Source of the DNA: Dugong dugon
Taxonomy: Eukaryota; Chordata; Mammalia; Sirenia; Dugongidae
Assembly: GCA_030035585.1 (NCBI GenBank)
Contig: CM057460.1
Location: forward strand, 126,092,714-126,156,713
DNA: 64,000 nucleotides
Direction: 5' to 3'
Shown: positions 44,131-56,686 of the stretch, in pieces
Layout: every line of letters starts with the position of its first letter
Numbering within the stretch: the first letter of the stretch is position 1
The notes under the pieces: generated by a model
Databases searched by the model: none
What the model was told of the DNA's origin: nothing
The model's input: only the letters and a program-made list of their open reading frames with translations
Program-made: the position numbers and the translations under genes

Positions 44131-44596
44131 TTGTAGCAAGATGTAAAACTTGCATATAAAGAGTTTTAGTAAAATGGTTTCTTGCTATGGTAGAGTGAGA
44201 AAAAATAACATTTCTAAATTGTACATTATTTTATACAGTATGTAATTTTAAATATGCATAGCAAATTAGTAAGTGAAATTGTTTAAGTAAACACATAAAA
44301 ATTTCGTCTCTTTCAGTGGAAGTTTATATTCTCAAGATAGCCCCTCAAAAGCTTGCAGAAATTAATCTTCTCAGTGGAATATTAGAAGAACATTTTATTT
44401 GAAGTTGCTTTTTATCTAGATATATTGAGTAATTTTATAATCTTGTACTATGTCCTATAACTTTAATGATCTTCTGGATTCCATATTTGACTCCTGGAGC
44501 CACTATTTGGGTCACACTCGATAACACAGGCCATTTCCTACCAGAGGTAGTGAGGAAAAAAAATAAAGAGCTGTAGTTTCAACTATAGTACTTATC
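44131..44596. other. AT-rich non-repetitive stretch
   Basis: Nothing recognised. Confidence 0.35.
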
Positions 44597-45116
44597 TGTT
44601 CCTTATAACAAATTACCCCCAATTTACCGGCTTAACACAACCATAATCATTTATTATCTTTTGTAGTTTCTGTGGGTCAGGAGTTTTGGTGAGGCTTGGC
44701 TAGACTCTTCTGGCTTGGAGTGTCTCATGAAGTTGCTGTCTGATGTCAGCTGGGACTAAAATCATCTGAAGGCTTGACCGGGGCTGGAGAATCCACTTCT
44801 AAGGTGGCTCAGTCAGTTGGTGCTGGCTGCTCGTGGGAGGCCTCAGTTTCTCTCTATGAGGGCTTCTCTACAGGGCTGCTTGAGTGTCTTCACAGCATGG
44901 CAGCTGGTGTCATCCAGAATAAGCAATTCACAGCTTCACGAATGAAGCTGGAGTGTCTTTTATGACTTAGCCTCTGAAGTCATACAGTATCACATCCACT
45001 CTCTTTTATTGGACACACAGACCAGCCCTGATTTCAGTATGGAAGTAGACTATACATGGGCATGAATATCAGGATGGGAAGCTCATTGAGGGCCTTCTTA
45101 CAGGCTGGCTACCACA
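44597..45116 (+). mobile_element. LTR-like ancient repeat
   Basis: It starts TGTTCCTTATAACAAATTACC and ends GGCTGGCTACCACA, with TG...CA ends as in LTRs. Internal phrases 'GGGTCAGGAGTTTTGGTG', 'CATCTGAAGGCTTGACC' and 'GGCTGCTTGAGTGTCTTCAC' are those of a widespread old mammalian repeat whose name I do not recall. No clear target duplication. A second piece lies at the window's right edge (63905-64000). Confidence 0.6.
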
Positions 45117-45250
45117 GTCTAGCTCTGCCATTAACCAGTTGTATGACTTTGGGCAAGTCCCATAACCCCTCTGGGCATCACTGTCCTCATCTATAAAATG
45201 GAAAATAATAGTCTCTACCTCATGCAGTTATTAAGCACTTAATAATAATT
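45117..45250 (+). mobile_element. MIR SINE fragment
   Basis: 'AGCTCTGCCATTAACCAGTTG', 'TGACTTTGGGCAAGTC', 'CCTCATCTATAAAATGG' and 'CTACCTCATGCAGTTATT' follow the MIR consensus in order. Confidence 0.85.
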
Positions 45251-46649
45251 CAGTATACAGTGCTATTGTTAGTTGCTGTCAAACTGCTTCTTAGGGTTTT
45301 TAACACTGACCTTGAGAGGCAGGGCAAAGATGGTGGAATAGATAGACACTTCCTGCTGTCTTTCTTACAACACAGACCCAAAAAACAAGTGAATTGATTA
45401 TATATGACAATCTAGGAACCCTAATCATCGAAGACAAAGCTGAAGAATCAAACAGAACAGCAGGTGGAAGGAGAGACAGTTCAAAAGCAGTGGAAAAGTA
45501 CAGATCGTGAGAGCGCCATCACCCTGTTAGCTGAGTCTGCCCAGTGCACACGGCTGAGGCAAGCAGCATCATTCAAAGATGAGCACACCACATTGGGTGC
45601 AGTGAAGAGCAGCAAATCTCCATGCACCTCCAGAACCAAGTAGGAGTGACACCAGACCTGCAAAATTTAAGTGCAAGCTTCTAACCAATGGCATGGGGTC
45701 AAAATAACCCCGCCCCCTACCAGAATTTCACAGTGGAGAAGTCCTTCCTTCCCCTCACCAACTCCCTACTCGGCTCACTCTGACAACAGTCCTGCAGTAT
45801 TCAACAATAGCCATGCCCCCTAGGCCAGGAACTCAGAGCTCTCAGCATCCACACCAGTCTTGCAGCTTTAAAAAATGCCATGCCCCCTAAACTGGGAACT
45901 CAGGGCTGGACAGAGGCCCTGCCCCTTAGCCTAGCCACTGACATAAGTGGTCCATGGTCTTGGAGTGCCCTTCACCCCTGCCCAGACCTGTGTGGGCTGA
46001 TTCAACACTGGGTGCCCTCACTGGCATAAAAATTTGCCCTCACTGCAAATTCATGACATTTGACACCACCCTGCTCCCTAAGCAGGGGCCTCGCCCACCC
46101 ACACTGGGGGCCTGAGGTCTGCCAGTACCACCAACTTCATCTGGCCACCGATGACAAGGGTCTAAGAATTAGTGGCACCTCCCAGTCCTTCCAGTCAACA
46201 GCACTGGATGCCCAAGGATGGGCTGCTGTACATCCCTACAAGGTACTCTAGGGAGCAGGGACACACCCTCCATCCAGACACTGGGGGCAGCTGTCAACCC
46301 CCTGCCTTGCTCCACACATAGCCCCTCACTGCAGCCAGATACCCATACCTGTTCCAAACACCCCTACACAGCCCTGCCTGCCTAGGACTGTAGGTGAGAA
46401 TCTGCACCACATGGTGACCAACAACCTGGACACCTGTCTGTGCCACACTCATACAAGAAAAGTGAACACACTCCTGGGCTTATACACCCAGTAGCTGCTC
46501 TGACCACCTGGAGACAGGGCATGAGAGCTTCAGAGATGCCAACAACCAAAGTGGCCCACGTGCAGAGCCTATTTTGGCATATCAAAACAAAAAACAAAGC
46601 CAGGATACAGTAAACAAACATGCAATAAATAAATAAGTATAATAGCTTA

Positions 46650-47834
46650 TTGATGTCTCAGAGACAACAATCAATATCAAAACACATAAAGAAGCAGGTC
46701 AAGATAGCTCCAGCAAGCAACCAAAATAAAGAACCAGGAAACCTTCTGGAGGCAATGGAATTAGCTGAGACAGAATTCAAAAAACTAATATGCAGAGCTC
46801 TCCAAGATATCAGGAAGGGGATCAGGCAAACTCAGACCAAGCCAAGGAATACACAAACAAAGCAATAGAAGAATTCAGGAAAACAATACAAGAACAGAAT
46901 GACAAATTTAACAGGCTGCTAGAAACCATAGACAGCAACTAGAAATCCAAAAGATTCACAATAAAATTTCAGAATTAGAGGACTCAATAGGTCATAGGAG
47001 CAGAATTGAGAAAATGGAAGTCAGAATTAGTGAGATTGAAGCTAAATCCCTTGACATCAATTTCTTTGGGGAAAAATCAGAAAAAAAGAATTTAAAAAAT
47101 GAAGAAAACCTAAGAATTATGTGGGACACTATCAAGAGGAAAACTGATGGCGTAGTGGTTAAGAGCTATGGCTGCTAACCAAAAGGTTGGCAGTTTGAAT
47201 CCACCAGCTCCTTGGAAACCTATCAGGCAGTCCTACCATGTCCTATGGGGTCTCTATGAGTCAGAATCTACTCAACAGCAACAGGTTTGGTTTTGGTTTT
47301 ATCAAGAGGAAAAACCTACGAGTGATCAGAGTACCGGAACAGAGGGATAACAGAAAACACAGAATTATTGAAGATTTGTTGGCAGAAAACTTTCCTGATA
47401 TCATGAAAGACAAGAATATGTCTATCAAAGAAGATCAACCAACCCCACACAGGGTAGACCCCAAAATAAAGCTACCAAGACATATAATCAAATTTGCCAA
47501 AACCAAAGACAAAGAATCTTGAGAGCAGCTAGGGAAAAAATGAAAAGTCACCTACAAAGAAGAACCAATAAGACTAACCTCTGACTACTCAGCAAAAACC
47601 ATGCAGGCAAGAAGGCAATGGGATGACATATATAAAGCCTTGAAGGAAAAAAATTGCCAGCCAATAAATATATATCTAGAAAAACTGTCTTTCAAATATG
47701 ATGGCAAAATAAGGTCATTTCCAGATAAACAGAAGTTAAAGGAATTTGTAAAAACCATACCAAAATTACAAGAAATATTAAAGGAAGTCCTTCAGTTAGA
47801 GAACCAACAATATCAGACAACAATCCAAGACTAG
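46650..47834 (+). pseudogene. LINE-1 ORF1, interrupted
   Basis: The N-terminal piece 46650-46868 contains ELAETEFKKLICRALQDIRK. Stops then break the coiled-coil part. An AfroSINE is inserted at 47144. After it, 47238-47522 covers the RNA-recognition region (ENFPDIMKDKNMSIKEDQ), and 47601-47834 the C-terminal domain (MQARRQWDDIYKALKEKN to LKEVLQLENQQ). At least three separate lesions make it non-functional. Confidence 0.9.
47144..47300 (+). mobile_element. AfroSINE, internally deleted form, in L1 ORF1
   Basis: Flanked by a perfect 13-bp duplication, ATCAAGAGGAAAA (47131-47143 and 47301-47313). The first few bases of the tRNA-like head are missing. The tail is AACAGGTTTGG then TTTTGGTTTT. Confidence 0.95.
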
Positions 47835-48255
47835 AACACAAGACAGATCAACCAGTTATGAACCCAGACAGGGAATTCACAATAACAAATCAAAGTTAAA
47901 AGACTGAAAATAGAGAACCAGAGACATCAATATGTAAATGATGACAATGTCAAAACAAAAAAGAGGGAATAAACAGTCTAGTCCTAGAACTTCCAAATGG
48001 AGAGGAAGTTAAGGAGATATCAAGAAATAAAAGATTGGTTTAAACTTAGAAACACAAAGGTAAATTTCAGGGTAACCACAAGGAAGCTAACAAACCCACC
48101 CATCAAAATAAAAAAGAAGAAAAATATAAACATTCAGGAAGCACAAAATCAACAATATTGAAAAAGATGAAAAGAAAATCCATAAAGAAAAATAGCACAG
48201 AAAATTAAGTGGAATAAAGAAACTGTAAACATCACAAAAAAAAAAAAAAATCAAA

Positions 48256-51200
48256 ATGACAGCAGTAGACTCATACCTGTCAATAATTACACTGAATGTA
48301 AATAGCCTAAATGCACAGTAAAGAGACAGAGAGTGGCAGAATGGATTAAAAAACACAAGAGACAAACCTTAGACACAAAGACATAAACTAAAACTCAAAG
48401 GATGGAAAAAAATGTATCAAGCAAACAACAACCAAAAAAGAGCCGAAGTGGCAACATTAATCTTCGACAAAATAGACTTTAAAGCAAAGCCCACCATAAA
48501 GGATAAGGAAAGACACTATATAATGATTAAAGGGTCACTAACCCCAGGAGGACATAACCATAAAAAATACATACACACTCAATGACAGGGCTCCAAAATA
48601 CATAAAACAAACTCTAACAGCATTGAAAAGAGAAATAGACAGCTCCACAATAGTAGCAGGAGACTTCAACACACCACTTTTGGTGAAGAATAGAACATCT
48701 AGAAAGAAACTCAATAAAGATACAGAAGATCTAATTGCCATAATCAGTCAACTTAACTACATAGACATGTACAGAACACTGCAACAACAGCTGCAAAGTA
48801 TACATTCTTTTCCAACTCACATGAAACATTCTACAGAATAGACCACATTTTAGGCCACAAAGCAAGGCTTAGCAGAATCTAAAACACTGAAATAATACAA
48901 AACATCTTTTCTGATGACAATGCTATAAAAGTAGAAATCAATAACAGAAACAGCAAGGGAAAAAAACAGCGAATACATAAAAACTGAACAACACCTTGCT
49001 CAAAAACTACCGGGTTATAGAGGAAATCAAGTATGGAATAAAGAAATTCATAGAATCAAGTGAGAATGAAAACACGTCTTACCAAAACCTTTGGGACACA
49101 GAAAAGCAGTGCTTAGAGGTCAATTTATAGCAATAAATGCACACATCCAAAAAGAAGAAAGGGCCAAAATGAAAACATTAACCCTATAGCTCAAAAAAAT
49201 ACAAAGAGAGCAACAAAAGGAGCCCTCAGGCACCAGAAGAAAGGAACTAATAAAGATTAGAGCAGAAATAAATGAAATAGAGAATAAAAAAACAATTTTG
49301 TCAACAAGACAAAAAGCTGGCTCTTTGAAAAGATCAACAAAATTGAAAAACCGTTGGCCAAACTGACAAAAGAAAAACAGGAGAGGAAGCAAATAACCTG
49401 TATAAGAAATGAGATGGGTGGTATCACAGCAGACCCAACTGAAATTAAAAGGATCATAACAGAATACTATGAAAAATTGTACTCTAAAAAATCTGAAAAC
49501 CTAGAGGAAATGGACAAATTTCTAGAAACACACTATCTACCTAAACTAACACAAACCGAGGTAGAAAAACTAAAGAAACCCATAACAAAAGAAGAGATTG
49601 AGGAGATAATTAAAAAAAAAAAAAAACTCCCAACAAAAAAAAACCCCGGCCCTGACGGTTTCACTGGAGAATTCTACCCACTTTCAGAGAAGGGTTAACA
49701 CTAGTACTACTAAAGGTATTTTGGAGCATAGAAAAGGAAGGAATACTCCTGAAATCATTCTATGAAGCCAGCATAACACTGATACCAAAGTCAGACAAAG
49801 AACCACAGAAAAAAGAAAATTAGAGACCATGAACATTACATCCCTCATGGACATAGACACAAAAATCATCAACAAAAGTCTAGCCAATAGAATTCAACAG
49901 CATATCCAAAAAACACTACATCATGACCAAGTGGGATTCATACCAGGTAAGCAAGAATGGTTCAACATTAGAAAATCAATCAATATAAACATCATATAAA
50001 CAAAACAAAACACAAGAACCGCATAATCCTATCAATCGATGCAGAAAAGGCATTTGACAAAGCCCAATACCCATTGCTCATAAAAACTCTCACTGAAATA
50101 GAAATAGAAGGGAAATTCCTCAACATAATAAAGGACATTTATACAAAGCCAACAGCCAACATCATTCTAAATGGAGAGAGACTGAAAGCATTCCCCTTGA
50201 GAACAGGAACCAGATGACGGTGCCCTGTATCACCACTTTTATTCAACATTGTGCTGGAAGTCCTGGCCAGAGCAATAAGGCAAGAAAAAGAAATAAAGGG
50301 CATCCAAATTGGTAAGGAAGAAGTAAAAGTGTCCCTATTTGCAGACAATACGATCTTATACACAGAAAACCCCAAAGAATCCACAAGAAACTACTGAAAC
50401 TAATAGAAGATTTCAGCAAAGTAGCAGGATACAAGATAAACATACAAAAATCAGTTGGATTCCTCTACACCAACAAAGAGAACTTCGAAAAGGAAATCAC
50501 CAAATCAATAGCCCCCAAGAAGATAAAATACTTAAAAATAAATCTAACCAGAGACATAAAACACCTATACAAAGAAAACTACAAAACACTACTGCAAAAA
50601 ACCAAAAGGCTGACAGAAACTGGAGAAACCCCGAGAGTAGGGCCCCTGGACACCCTTTTAACTCAGTAATGAAGTCATTCCTGAAGTTCACCCTTCAGCC
50701 AAAGCTTAGACAGTCCCATAAAACAAAACGAGCCTAAAGGGGGACACCAGTCGAGGGGCAAGGACTAAAAGGCAGGAGGGGACAGGAAAGTTGGTTATTG
50801 GGAACCCTAGGTCAAGAAGGGAGAGTGTTGACATGTGGTGGGGTTGGTAACCAATATCACAAACAATATGTGCACTAATTGTTTAATGAGAAGCTAGTTT
50901 GTTCTGTAAACCTTCATCTAAAGTGCAATAATAAAAATCAATAGAAGAAATGCCTAACAAAAATAATGGCATTTCTATACCCTGACCTGAATATCTTAAT
51001 AAAATCATCTATACCTATGGATAATGGAAAATATGTGTGCCTCTGGACAATGGGGAAACTCTCCTCTACTTCCTTTTCTCCTAAAAAGAAAGAAAGAAAC
51101 CAAAGGAGACCTACGTAAGTGGAAAAACATACCATACTCATTGATAGGAAGAGTCAACTTTGTGAGAATGTCAATTCTACCCAGACTGATCTACAGAAAC

Positions 51201-51890
51201 TGCAATCCTGATCCAAATTCCAACAGCAGTTTTTAATGAGTTGGAGAAACAAATCACTAACTTTATATGGAAAGGGAAAAGGCCTCAGATAAGTAAAGCA
51301 TTACTGAAGAAGAAGAGCAAAGTGGGAGGCCTCATGCTACCTGATTTTAGAACCTATTTTACTGCCCCAGTGGTCAAAACAGCCTGGTACTGGCACAATG
51401 ACAGACATATAGACCAATGGAACAAAATTGAGAACCTAGACGTAAATCCATCCACGTATGAGCAGCTGATATTTGACAAAGGCCCAAAGTCTGTCACATG
51501 GGGAAAAGACAGTCTCTTTAACAAATGGTGTTGTCATAACTGGATGTCCATCTGTAAAAAATGAAACAGGACCCATACCTCACACCATACACAAAAACTA
51601 ACTCAAAACGGATCAAACACCTAAATACAAAATTTAAAACAATAAAGATCATGGAAGAAAAAATAGGGACAACGCTAGGGGCCCTGACACATGGCATAAA
51701 TAGTATACAAACTCTAACTAACAATGCACAAACACCAGAAGAGAAACTATGTAAGTGGAAGCTCCTAAAAATCAAACACTCGTCAAAAGACTTCACCAAA
51801 ATAGTAAAAAGAGAACCTACAAATTGGGAAAAAAATTTTGACTATGATATATCCAATAAGAGTCTAATCTCTAAAATCTACAATTAGTGC
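48256..51890 (+). pseudogene. LINE-1 ORF2, dead
   Basis: Start ATG at 48256 (MTAVDSYLSIITLNV), then a TAA after 21 codons. The endonuclease motif AGDFNTPLL is readable near 48658. Reverse-transcriptase pieces: 49354-49698 ([19 protein letters not shown]), and around 50040 [10 protein letters not shown]. The catalytic motif reads FADN near 50338-50349 in place of FADD. Many stops occur, one inside the conserved GCP region near 50214. The C-terminal part continues at 51097-51564 and 51561-51887 ([26 protein letters not shown]-like). Confidence 0.9.
50609..51096 (+). mobile_element. LINE-1 3' end with extra 3' sequence, inserted in L1 ORF2
   Basis: Inside the ORF2 codons for ...LLQ-TK|RDL..., 50609-50935 is an L1 3' UTR ('GAAACCCCGAGAGTAGGG', 'TGTTGACATGTGGTGGGG', ending CTAAAGTGCAATAATAAAAAT). 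It is followed by about 145 bases of non-L1 sequence (50936-51080) and then an A-rich tail AAAAAGAAAGAAAGAAA. Near-repeats AAACCAAAAGG (50599-50609) and AAACCAAAGG (51097-51106) are the likely target duplication. Confidence 0.78.
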
Positions 51891-52011
51891 AACATCTCTA
51901 CAACAAAAAGACAAATAATCCAATTAAAAAATGGACAAAGGATATGAACAAACACTTCACCAAAGAAGACATTCAGGCGGCTAACAGACACATGAAAAAG
52001 TGCCCATGATC

Positions 52012-54312
52012 ATTTCAAAGGGTGGCTCTAGAAGACAAAGCAAAATATTATAATGACATGTGCAAAGACCTGAAGATAGAAAACCAAAAAGGAAGAACAT
52101 GCTCAGCATTCCTCAAGCTGAAAGAACTGAAGAAAATATTCAAGCCTCGAGTTGCAATATTGAAGGATTCTATGGGAAAAATATTAAACGACGCAGGAAG
52201 CATCAAAAAAAGACAGAAGGAATACAGAGTCACTATACCAAAAAGAATTGGTCAACGTTCAACCACTTCAGGAGGTAGCATATGATCAGGAACTGATGGC
52301 ACTTGTCATGGATTGAACTGTGTCCCCCCAAAATATCTGTCAACTTGGCTGGGTCATGATTCCCAGTATTGTATGATTGCATACCATTCTGTAATCTGAT
52401 GTCATTTCCTTATGTGTAGTAAACTCAGTCACTATGACGTAATAAGATGGATTAGTGGCAGTTATACTGATGAGATATACAAGATTGGATAGTGTCTTAA
52501 GCCAATCTCTTTTGAGATATAAAAGAGAGAAGAGAGCAGAGACACATGGGAACCTCATACCACCAAGAAAGCAGTGCCAGGAGCAGAGCGCATCCTTTGG
52601 ACCTGAGATTCCTGCTCAGAGAAGTTCCTAGACCAAGGGAAGACTGATGACATGGACCTTCCTCCAGAGCCGACACAGAAAGCGTTCCCTTGGAGCTGAC
52701 GCCCTGAATTTGGACTTGTAGCCTACTGGACTGTGAGAGAATAAACTTCTCTTTGCTAAATCCATCCACTTGTGGGATTTCTGTTATAGCAGCACTAGAT
52801 GACTAAGACAGTACTGAAGGAAGAAGTCCAAGCTGCACTGAAGGCATTGACAAAAAGGAAGTCTTCAAGAATTGACGGAATACCAATTGAGACGTTTCAA
52901 CAAATGGATGCAATGCTGGAAGCACTCACTCGTCTATGCCAAGAAGACAGCTACCTGACGAACCGACTAGAAGAGATCCATATTTATGCCTATTCCCAAA
53001 AAAAGGTGATCCAACCGAATGCAGAAATTAGTGAACAATATCATTAATACCACACGCAAATAAAATTTACTGAAGATCATTCGAAAGCAGCTGCAGCAGT
53101 ATATCGACAGGGAACTGCCAGAAATTCAAGCCCGATTCAGAAGAGGATGTGGAATCAGGGATATCATTGCTGATGTCAGATGGATCCTGGCTGAAAGCAG
53201 AGAACACCAGAAAGATGTTTACCTGTGTTTTATTGACTATGCAAAGGCATTCGATTGTGTGGATCATAACAAGTTATAGATAGCATTGCAAAGAATGGGA
53301 ATTCCAGAACACTTAATTGTGCTCATGAGGAAACTGTACATAGATCATGAGGCAGTAGTTCTAATAGAACAAGGGGATACTGGGTGGTTTAAAGTCAGGA
53401 AAGGTGTGTGTCAGGGTTGTATCCTTTCACTATACTTATTCAATCTGTATGCTGAGCAAATAATCTGAGAAGCTGGACTATATGAAGAAAAACGTGGCAT
53501 TAGGATTGAAGGAAAACTCATTAATAGCCTGCGTTATGCAGATGATACAACCTTGCTTATGAAAGTAAAGAGGACTTGAAGCACTTACTGATGAAGATCA
53601 AAGACCACAGCCTTCAGTATGGATTCACTTCAGCATAAACAAAACAAAAATCCTTACAACTGGACCAATAAGCAACATCATGATAAATGGAGAAAAGATT
53701 GAAGCTGTCAAGGATTTCATTTTACTTGGATCTACTATCAACACCCATGGAAACAGCAGTCAAGAAATCAGGCGATACATTGCATTGGGCAAATCTGCTG
53801 CAAAGGACCTCTCTGAAGTGTTAAAAAGCAAAGATGTCACCTTGAAGACTAAGGTGCGCCTGACCCAAGCCATGGTGTTCTCAATTGCCTCATATGCATG
53901 CTAACACTGGATGATGAATAAGGAAGCCCGAAGAAGAATTGATGCCTTTGAATTATGGTGCTGGTAAAGAATATTAAATATACCATGGACTGCCAAAAGA
54001 ACAAACAAATCTATCTTGGAAGAAGTACAACCAGAATGCTCCTTAGAAGCAAGGATGGCAAGACTAATCTCACATAGTTTGGACATGTTATCAGGAGGGA
54101 TCAGTCCCTGGAGAAGGACATTATGTTTGGTAAAGTAGATGGTCAGTGAAAAAGAGGAAGACCCTCAGTGAGATAGATTGACACAGTGGCTGCAACAATG
54201 GGCTCAAGCATAACAACAATGGTGAGGATGGGGTAATACTGGGCAGTGTTTTTTTCTGTTGTGCATAGGGTTGCTGTGAGTCAGAACCAACTCGACGGCA
54301 CCTAACAACAAT
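52012..54312 (+). mobile_element. RTE (BovB-like) LINE, about 1.8 kb of coding region, split by an LTR
   Basis: The longest RTE copy here. It starts in the region between endonuclease and reverse transcriptase ('GGTGGCTCTAGAAGACAAAG') and ends in CTCGACGGCACCTAACAACAA. Reverse-transcriptase motifs: VYLCFIDYAKAFDCVDH near 53215-53268, VRKGVCQGCILS near 53393, and RYADDTTLL at 53532 (both aspartates present). The C-terminal zinc-knuckle-like tail region follows to about 54200. Several stops and small deletions (for example near 53570) inactivate it. The 5' endonuclease is missing. Confidence 0.93.
52304..52810 (+). mobile_element. Solo LTR (ERVL/MaLR-like), copy B
   Basis: 507 bases, same family as 33857-34377: start TGTCATGGATTG, TATA-like GATATAAAAGAG near 52516, AATAAA near 52740, end GACTAAGACA. 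The flanks GCACT (52299-52303) and GTACT (52811-52815) are the 5-bp target duplication with one change. It is non-coding and inserted in the RTE copy. Confidence 0.9.
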
Positions 54313-54690
54313 ATCCTACTTTGGTGAGTAGCGTCTGGGGTCGTAAAAGCTTGAGAGCAGCCATCTAAGATACATCTATTGGTCCCAGCATGTTTGGAGC
54401 AGAGGAGAATGAAGAAAACCACAGACACAAAGAAAATATTAGTCCAAAGGACTAACGGACCACATGAACCACCACCTCCACCAGCCTGAGCCCAGAACTA
54501 GATGATGCCTGGCTACCTGGCTACCACCAGTGACCACTCTGTTCAAATTCACAAAAAAAGACCAGACTTAGTGGTGTGACAGAGACTGGAGGAACCCCCG
54601 AGACTATGGCCTCCAGATACCCTGCTAACTCAGAACTAAAGCCATTCCTGAAGCCCACTTTTCAGACAAAGATTAGACTGGCACGGCCTG
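54313..54690 (+). mobile_element. LINE-1 3' UTR fragment
   Basis: 'AGCGTCTGGGGTCGTAAAAGC', 'AATATTAGTCCAAAGGACT' and 'CAGACAAAGATTAGACTGG' are L1 3' UTR landmarks. It starts exactly where the RTE tail ends and lacks the A tail. It could be the distal part of the L1 at 45313 after a deletion, or a separate copy. Confidence 0.82.
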
Positions 54691-55355
54691 TTAATTGAAA
54701 CTCTTTCCTGGTCCTTTATCATACTTTAAGTCTGAAGAAAAGGCCCCAAAAATTCTTGTTCAGTTTTTTAATAATCCATTAAGTGAAGGCTATTTATTTC
54801 TTGTTCATAGTTTTCAGTCACTTTAGCAATAGGATTATGCAATTTGAAAGAAGAGCAAACAGTTTTTAAAGCGCTACATTGTTTAAAAGAACTGTTGAAT
54901 ATGTTAAAGAAAGAATTAATGGAAAATTTATCTCCTTAATTATCAAGGCTATTCTTAAAAGGGGCAACTTTACTTTTGAACAGGAAAAGAAATTCTAACT
55001 TGAAGTGGATAATTACTATGATGCTTGTCATAACTGTGTTTTGAAATCGCAGAATTCGATTCTTTTCCATAGATGCTGTTAAATTCCCTACCAGCATGGG
55101 AACAAGTGCAATGGTCAAGTGTAATCTTGAAGAAAAAGTGGATAAAAATTTACAACAGTGCTCTTTTATATCAATGGACAACATTTTAAAATTAGGCATC
55201 GATCAAGAGATGCAACATAATCCTAAAAAATAGAATAGCAAGTTATGCCATAACATGTGAGGATTCAGAGAATGCATCCCACATATATCTCATGCAAGAA
55301 TGATGAGAAATGAAGCTTGCAATATGTACTGTTAAATCTAAATAGGTAGTAGTAG
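54691..55355. other. AT-rich non-repetitive stretch
   Basis: No gene or repeat recognised. A minus-strand frame at 55199-54936 has no known domain. Confidence 0.35.
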
Positions 55356-55367
55356 AGAGATGAGGAA

Positions 55368-55564
55368 GGAGCCCTGGTGGCACAATGATTAAGCACTCAG
55401 CTGCTAATCAAAAGGTCGGCTGTTCATACTCACCAGTTTCTCCGCAGGAGAAAAGACCTAGCAATCTGCTCCTGTAAAGATTACAGCCTAGAAAACCCTA
55501 TGGGGCCGTTCTACTCAGTCTTACAGGGTCTCTCTGAGTAGACATCAACTCGATGGCACACAAC
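55368..55564 (+). mobile_element. AfroSINE, long form
   Basis: Best full copy on the plus strand: GGAGCCCTGGTGGCACAATGA type head, B box GGTCGGCTGTTCATACTC, central block 'GATTACAGCCTAGAAAACC', and tail CGATGGCACACAAC. Perfect 12-bp duplication AGAGATGAGGAA (55356-55367 and 55565-55576). Confidence 0.95.
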
Positions 55565-55616
55565 AGAGATGAGGAATTTTTAATGTAAGTGTCAAATAAA
55601 GAGTCTTAAAATTGAA

Positions 55617-56345
55617 TAAAGAGATACCACTTCTCACCCAGTAGGATCGCTATTATAAAAAAGTAAAATAAAACTACAAGTGTTGGCAAGAATGTGGAGA
55701 AATTGTTAGCCTCATCCATTGTTTCTTGGAATGTAAAATGGTGCAGTTGCTGTGGAAAACAGTTTGGTAGCTCCTCAAAAAGTTAAACATAGAATTACAT
55801 ATGATCCAGCAATTCCACTCCTGGGCGTATATACAAAAGATTTGAACGCAGAGACTCAGATACTTGTTCACCAATATTCATTGCAGCATTGTTCATAATA
55901 GTCAAAAGGTGGAAACAACCCAAATGCCCATCAATAGATGAATGGATAAAAAAATGTGATATATACATACAATGGAATATTATTCTGCCATAAAAAGGAA
56001 TGGAGTTCTGATACATGCTACAGCATGGATGAACCTTGAAAATATTATGCTAAGTTAAACAAACCAGACACAAAAGAACAAAAATTATATGATCCCATTT
56101 ATGTGAAAGATCTAAAATAGACAAATGCATAGAGACAGAAAGTAGATTAGTGGTTACCATGGGCTGGAGGTAGGGGGAGCAATGGGGGGTTATTTTTTAG
56201 TGAGTAGAGAGTTTCTGTTTGGGGTGATGAAAAGTTTTGGAAACAGATAATGGTGATGGTTGCACACTGGATCACACACATGAAAATGGTTAAAATGGCA
56301 AATTTTATGTTGTATGTATTTTACCACAATAAAAAAAATTGAATT
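55617..56345 (+). mobile_element. LINE-1 3' fragment (L1M type)
   Basis: Ordered L1 landmarks: 'GTTGGCAAGAATGTGGAGAAA', 'ATGATCCAGCAATTCCACTCC', 'AGCATTGTTCATAATAGTC', 'AATGGAATATTATTCTGCC', 'AGTGGTTACCATGGGCTGG' and an AATAAAAAAAATTG tail. 5'-truncated, no open frame. Confidence 0.88.
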
Positions 56346-56686
56346 GATATATATGGCAAGAAGAAATATGAAACTAAGGACTTCCAGAATAAGGGCCAGT
56401 AGCCAGGAGAATTTGGAAACAGCCTGTCAGACCCTTGTTTCGGCTCTTCCCTATGTGACTTTGCTCTGCAGTTCCAAATCCACCTTCCCATGCTGAGACC
56501 TGGAACCTTCCTGTGATTTCACCACCTGCCTGGAGGTAGACTGGAAACACTATTTGGACCTCTGTTTACCTGAATCTTTGAAATATCTTTAGATGGATTT
56601 GTTCGTCAGTCTCTTACATTTTGTGGCGTGAGGTCAGGGTAAAGGGAGAAAAGGAGATCTTTTTTTAAAAGGCTATTCTGGAAAAA

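Larger units (their letters stand above)
45313..52011 (+). mobile_element. Near-full-length LINE-1, heavily mutated
   Basis: Layout: 5' UTR 45313-46649 ('GGCAAAGATGGTGGAATAG' start), ORF1 46650-47834, spacer, ORF2 from 48256. The L1 breaks off near 52011, where an RTE element begins. The sequence resembles the 24272-31451 element but is more diverged. It has been hit by an AfroSINE (47144-47300) and by another L1 (50609-51096). The 3' UTR at 54313-54690 may belong to it. Confidence 0.9.

Noticed and set aside
52799-53904. Several RTE open frames as host genes
   Set aside because: Together they align as one broken RTE reverse transcriptase ending in the RTE tail; stops separate them.
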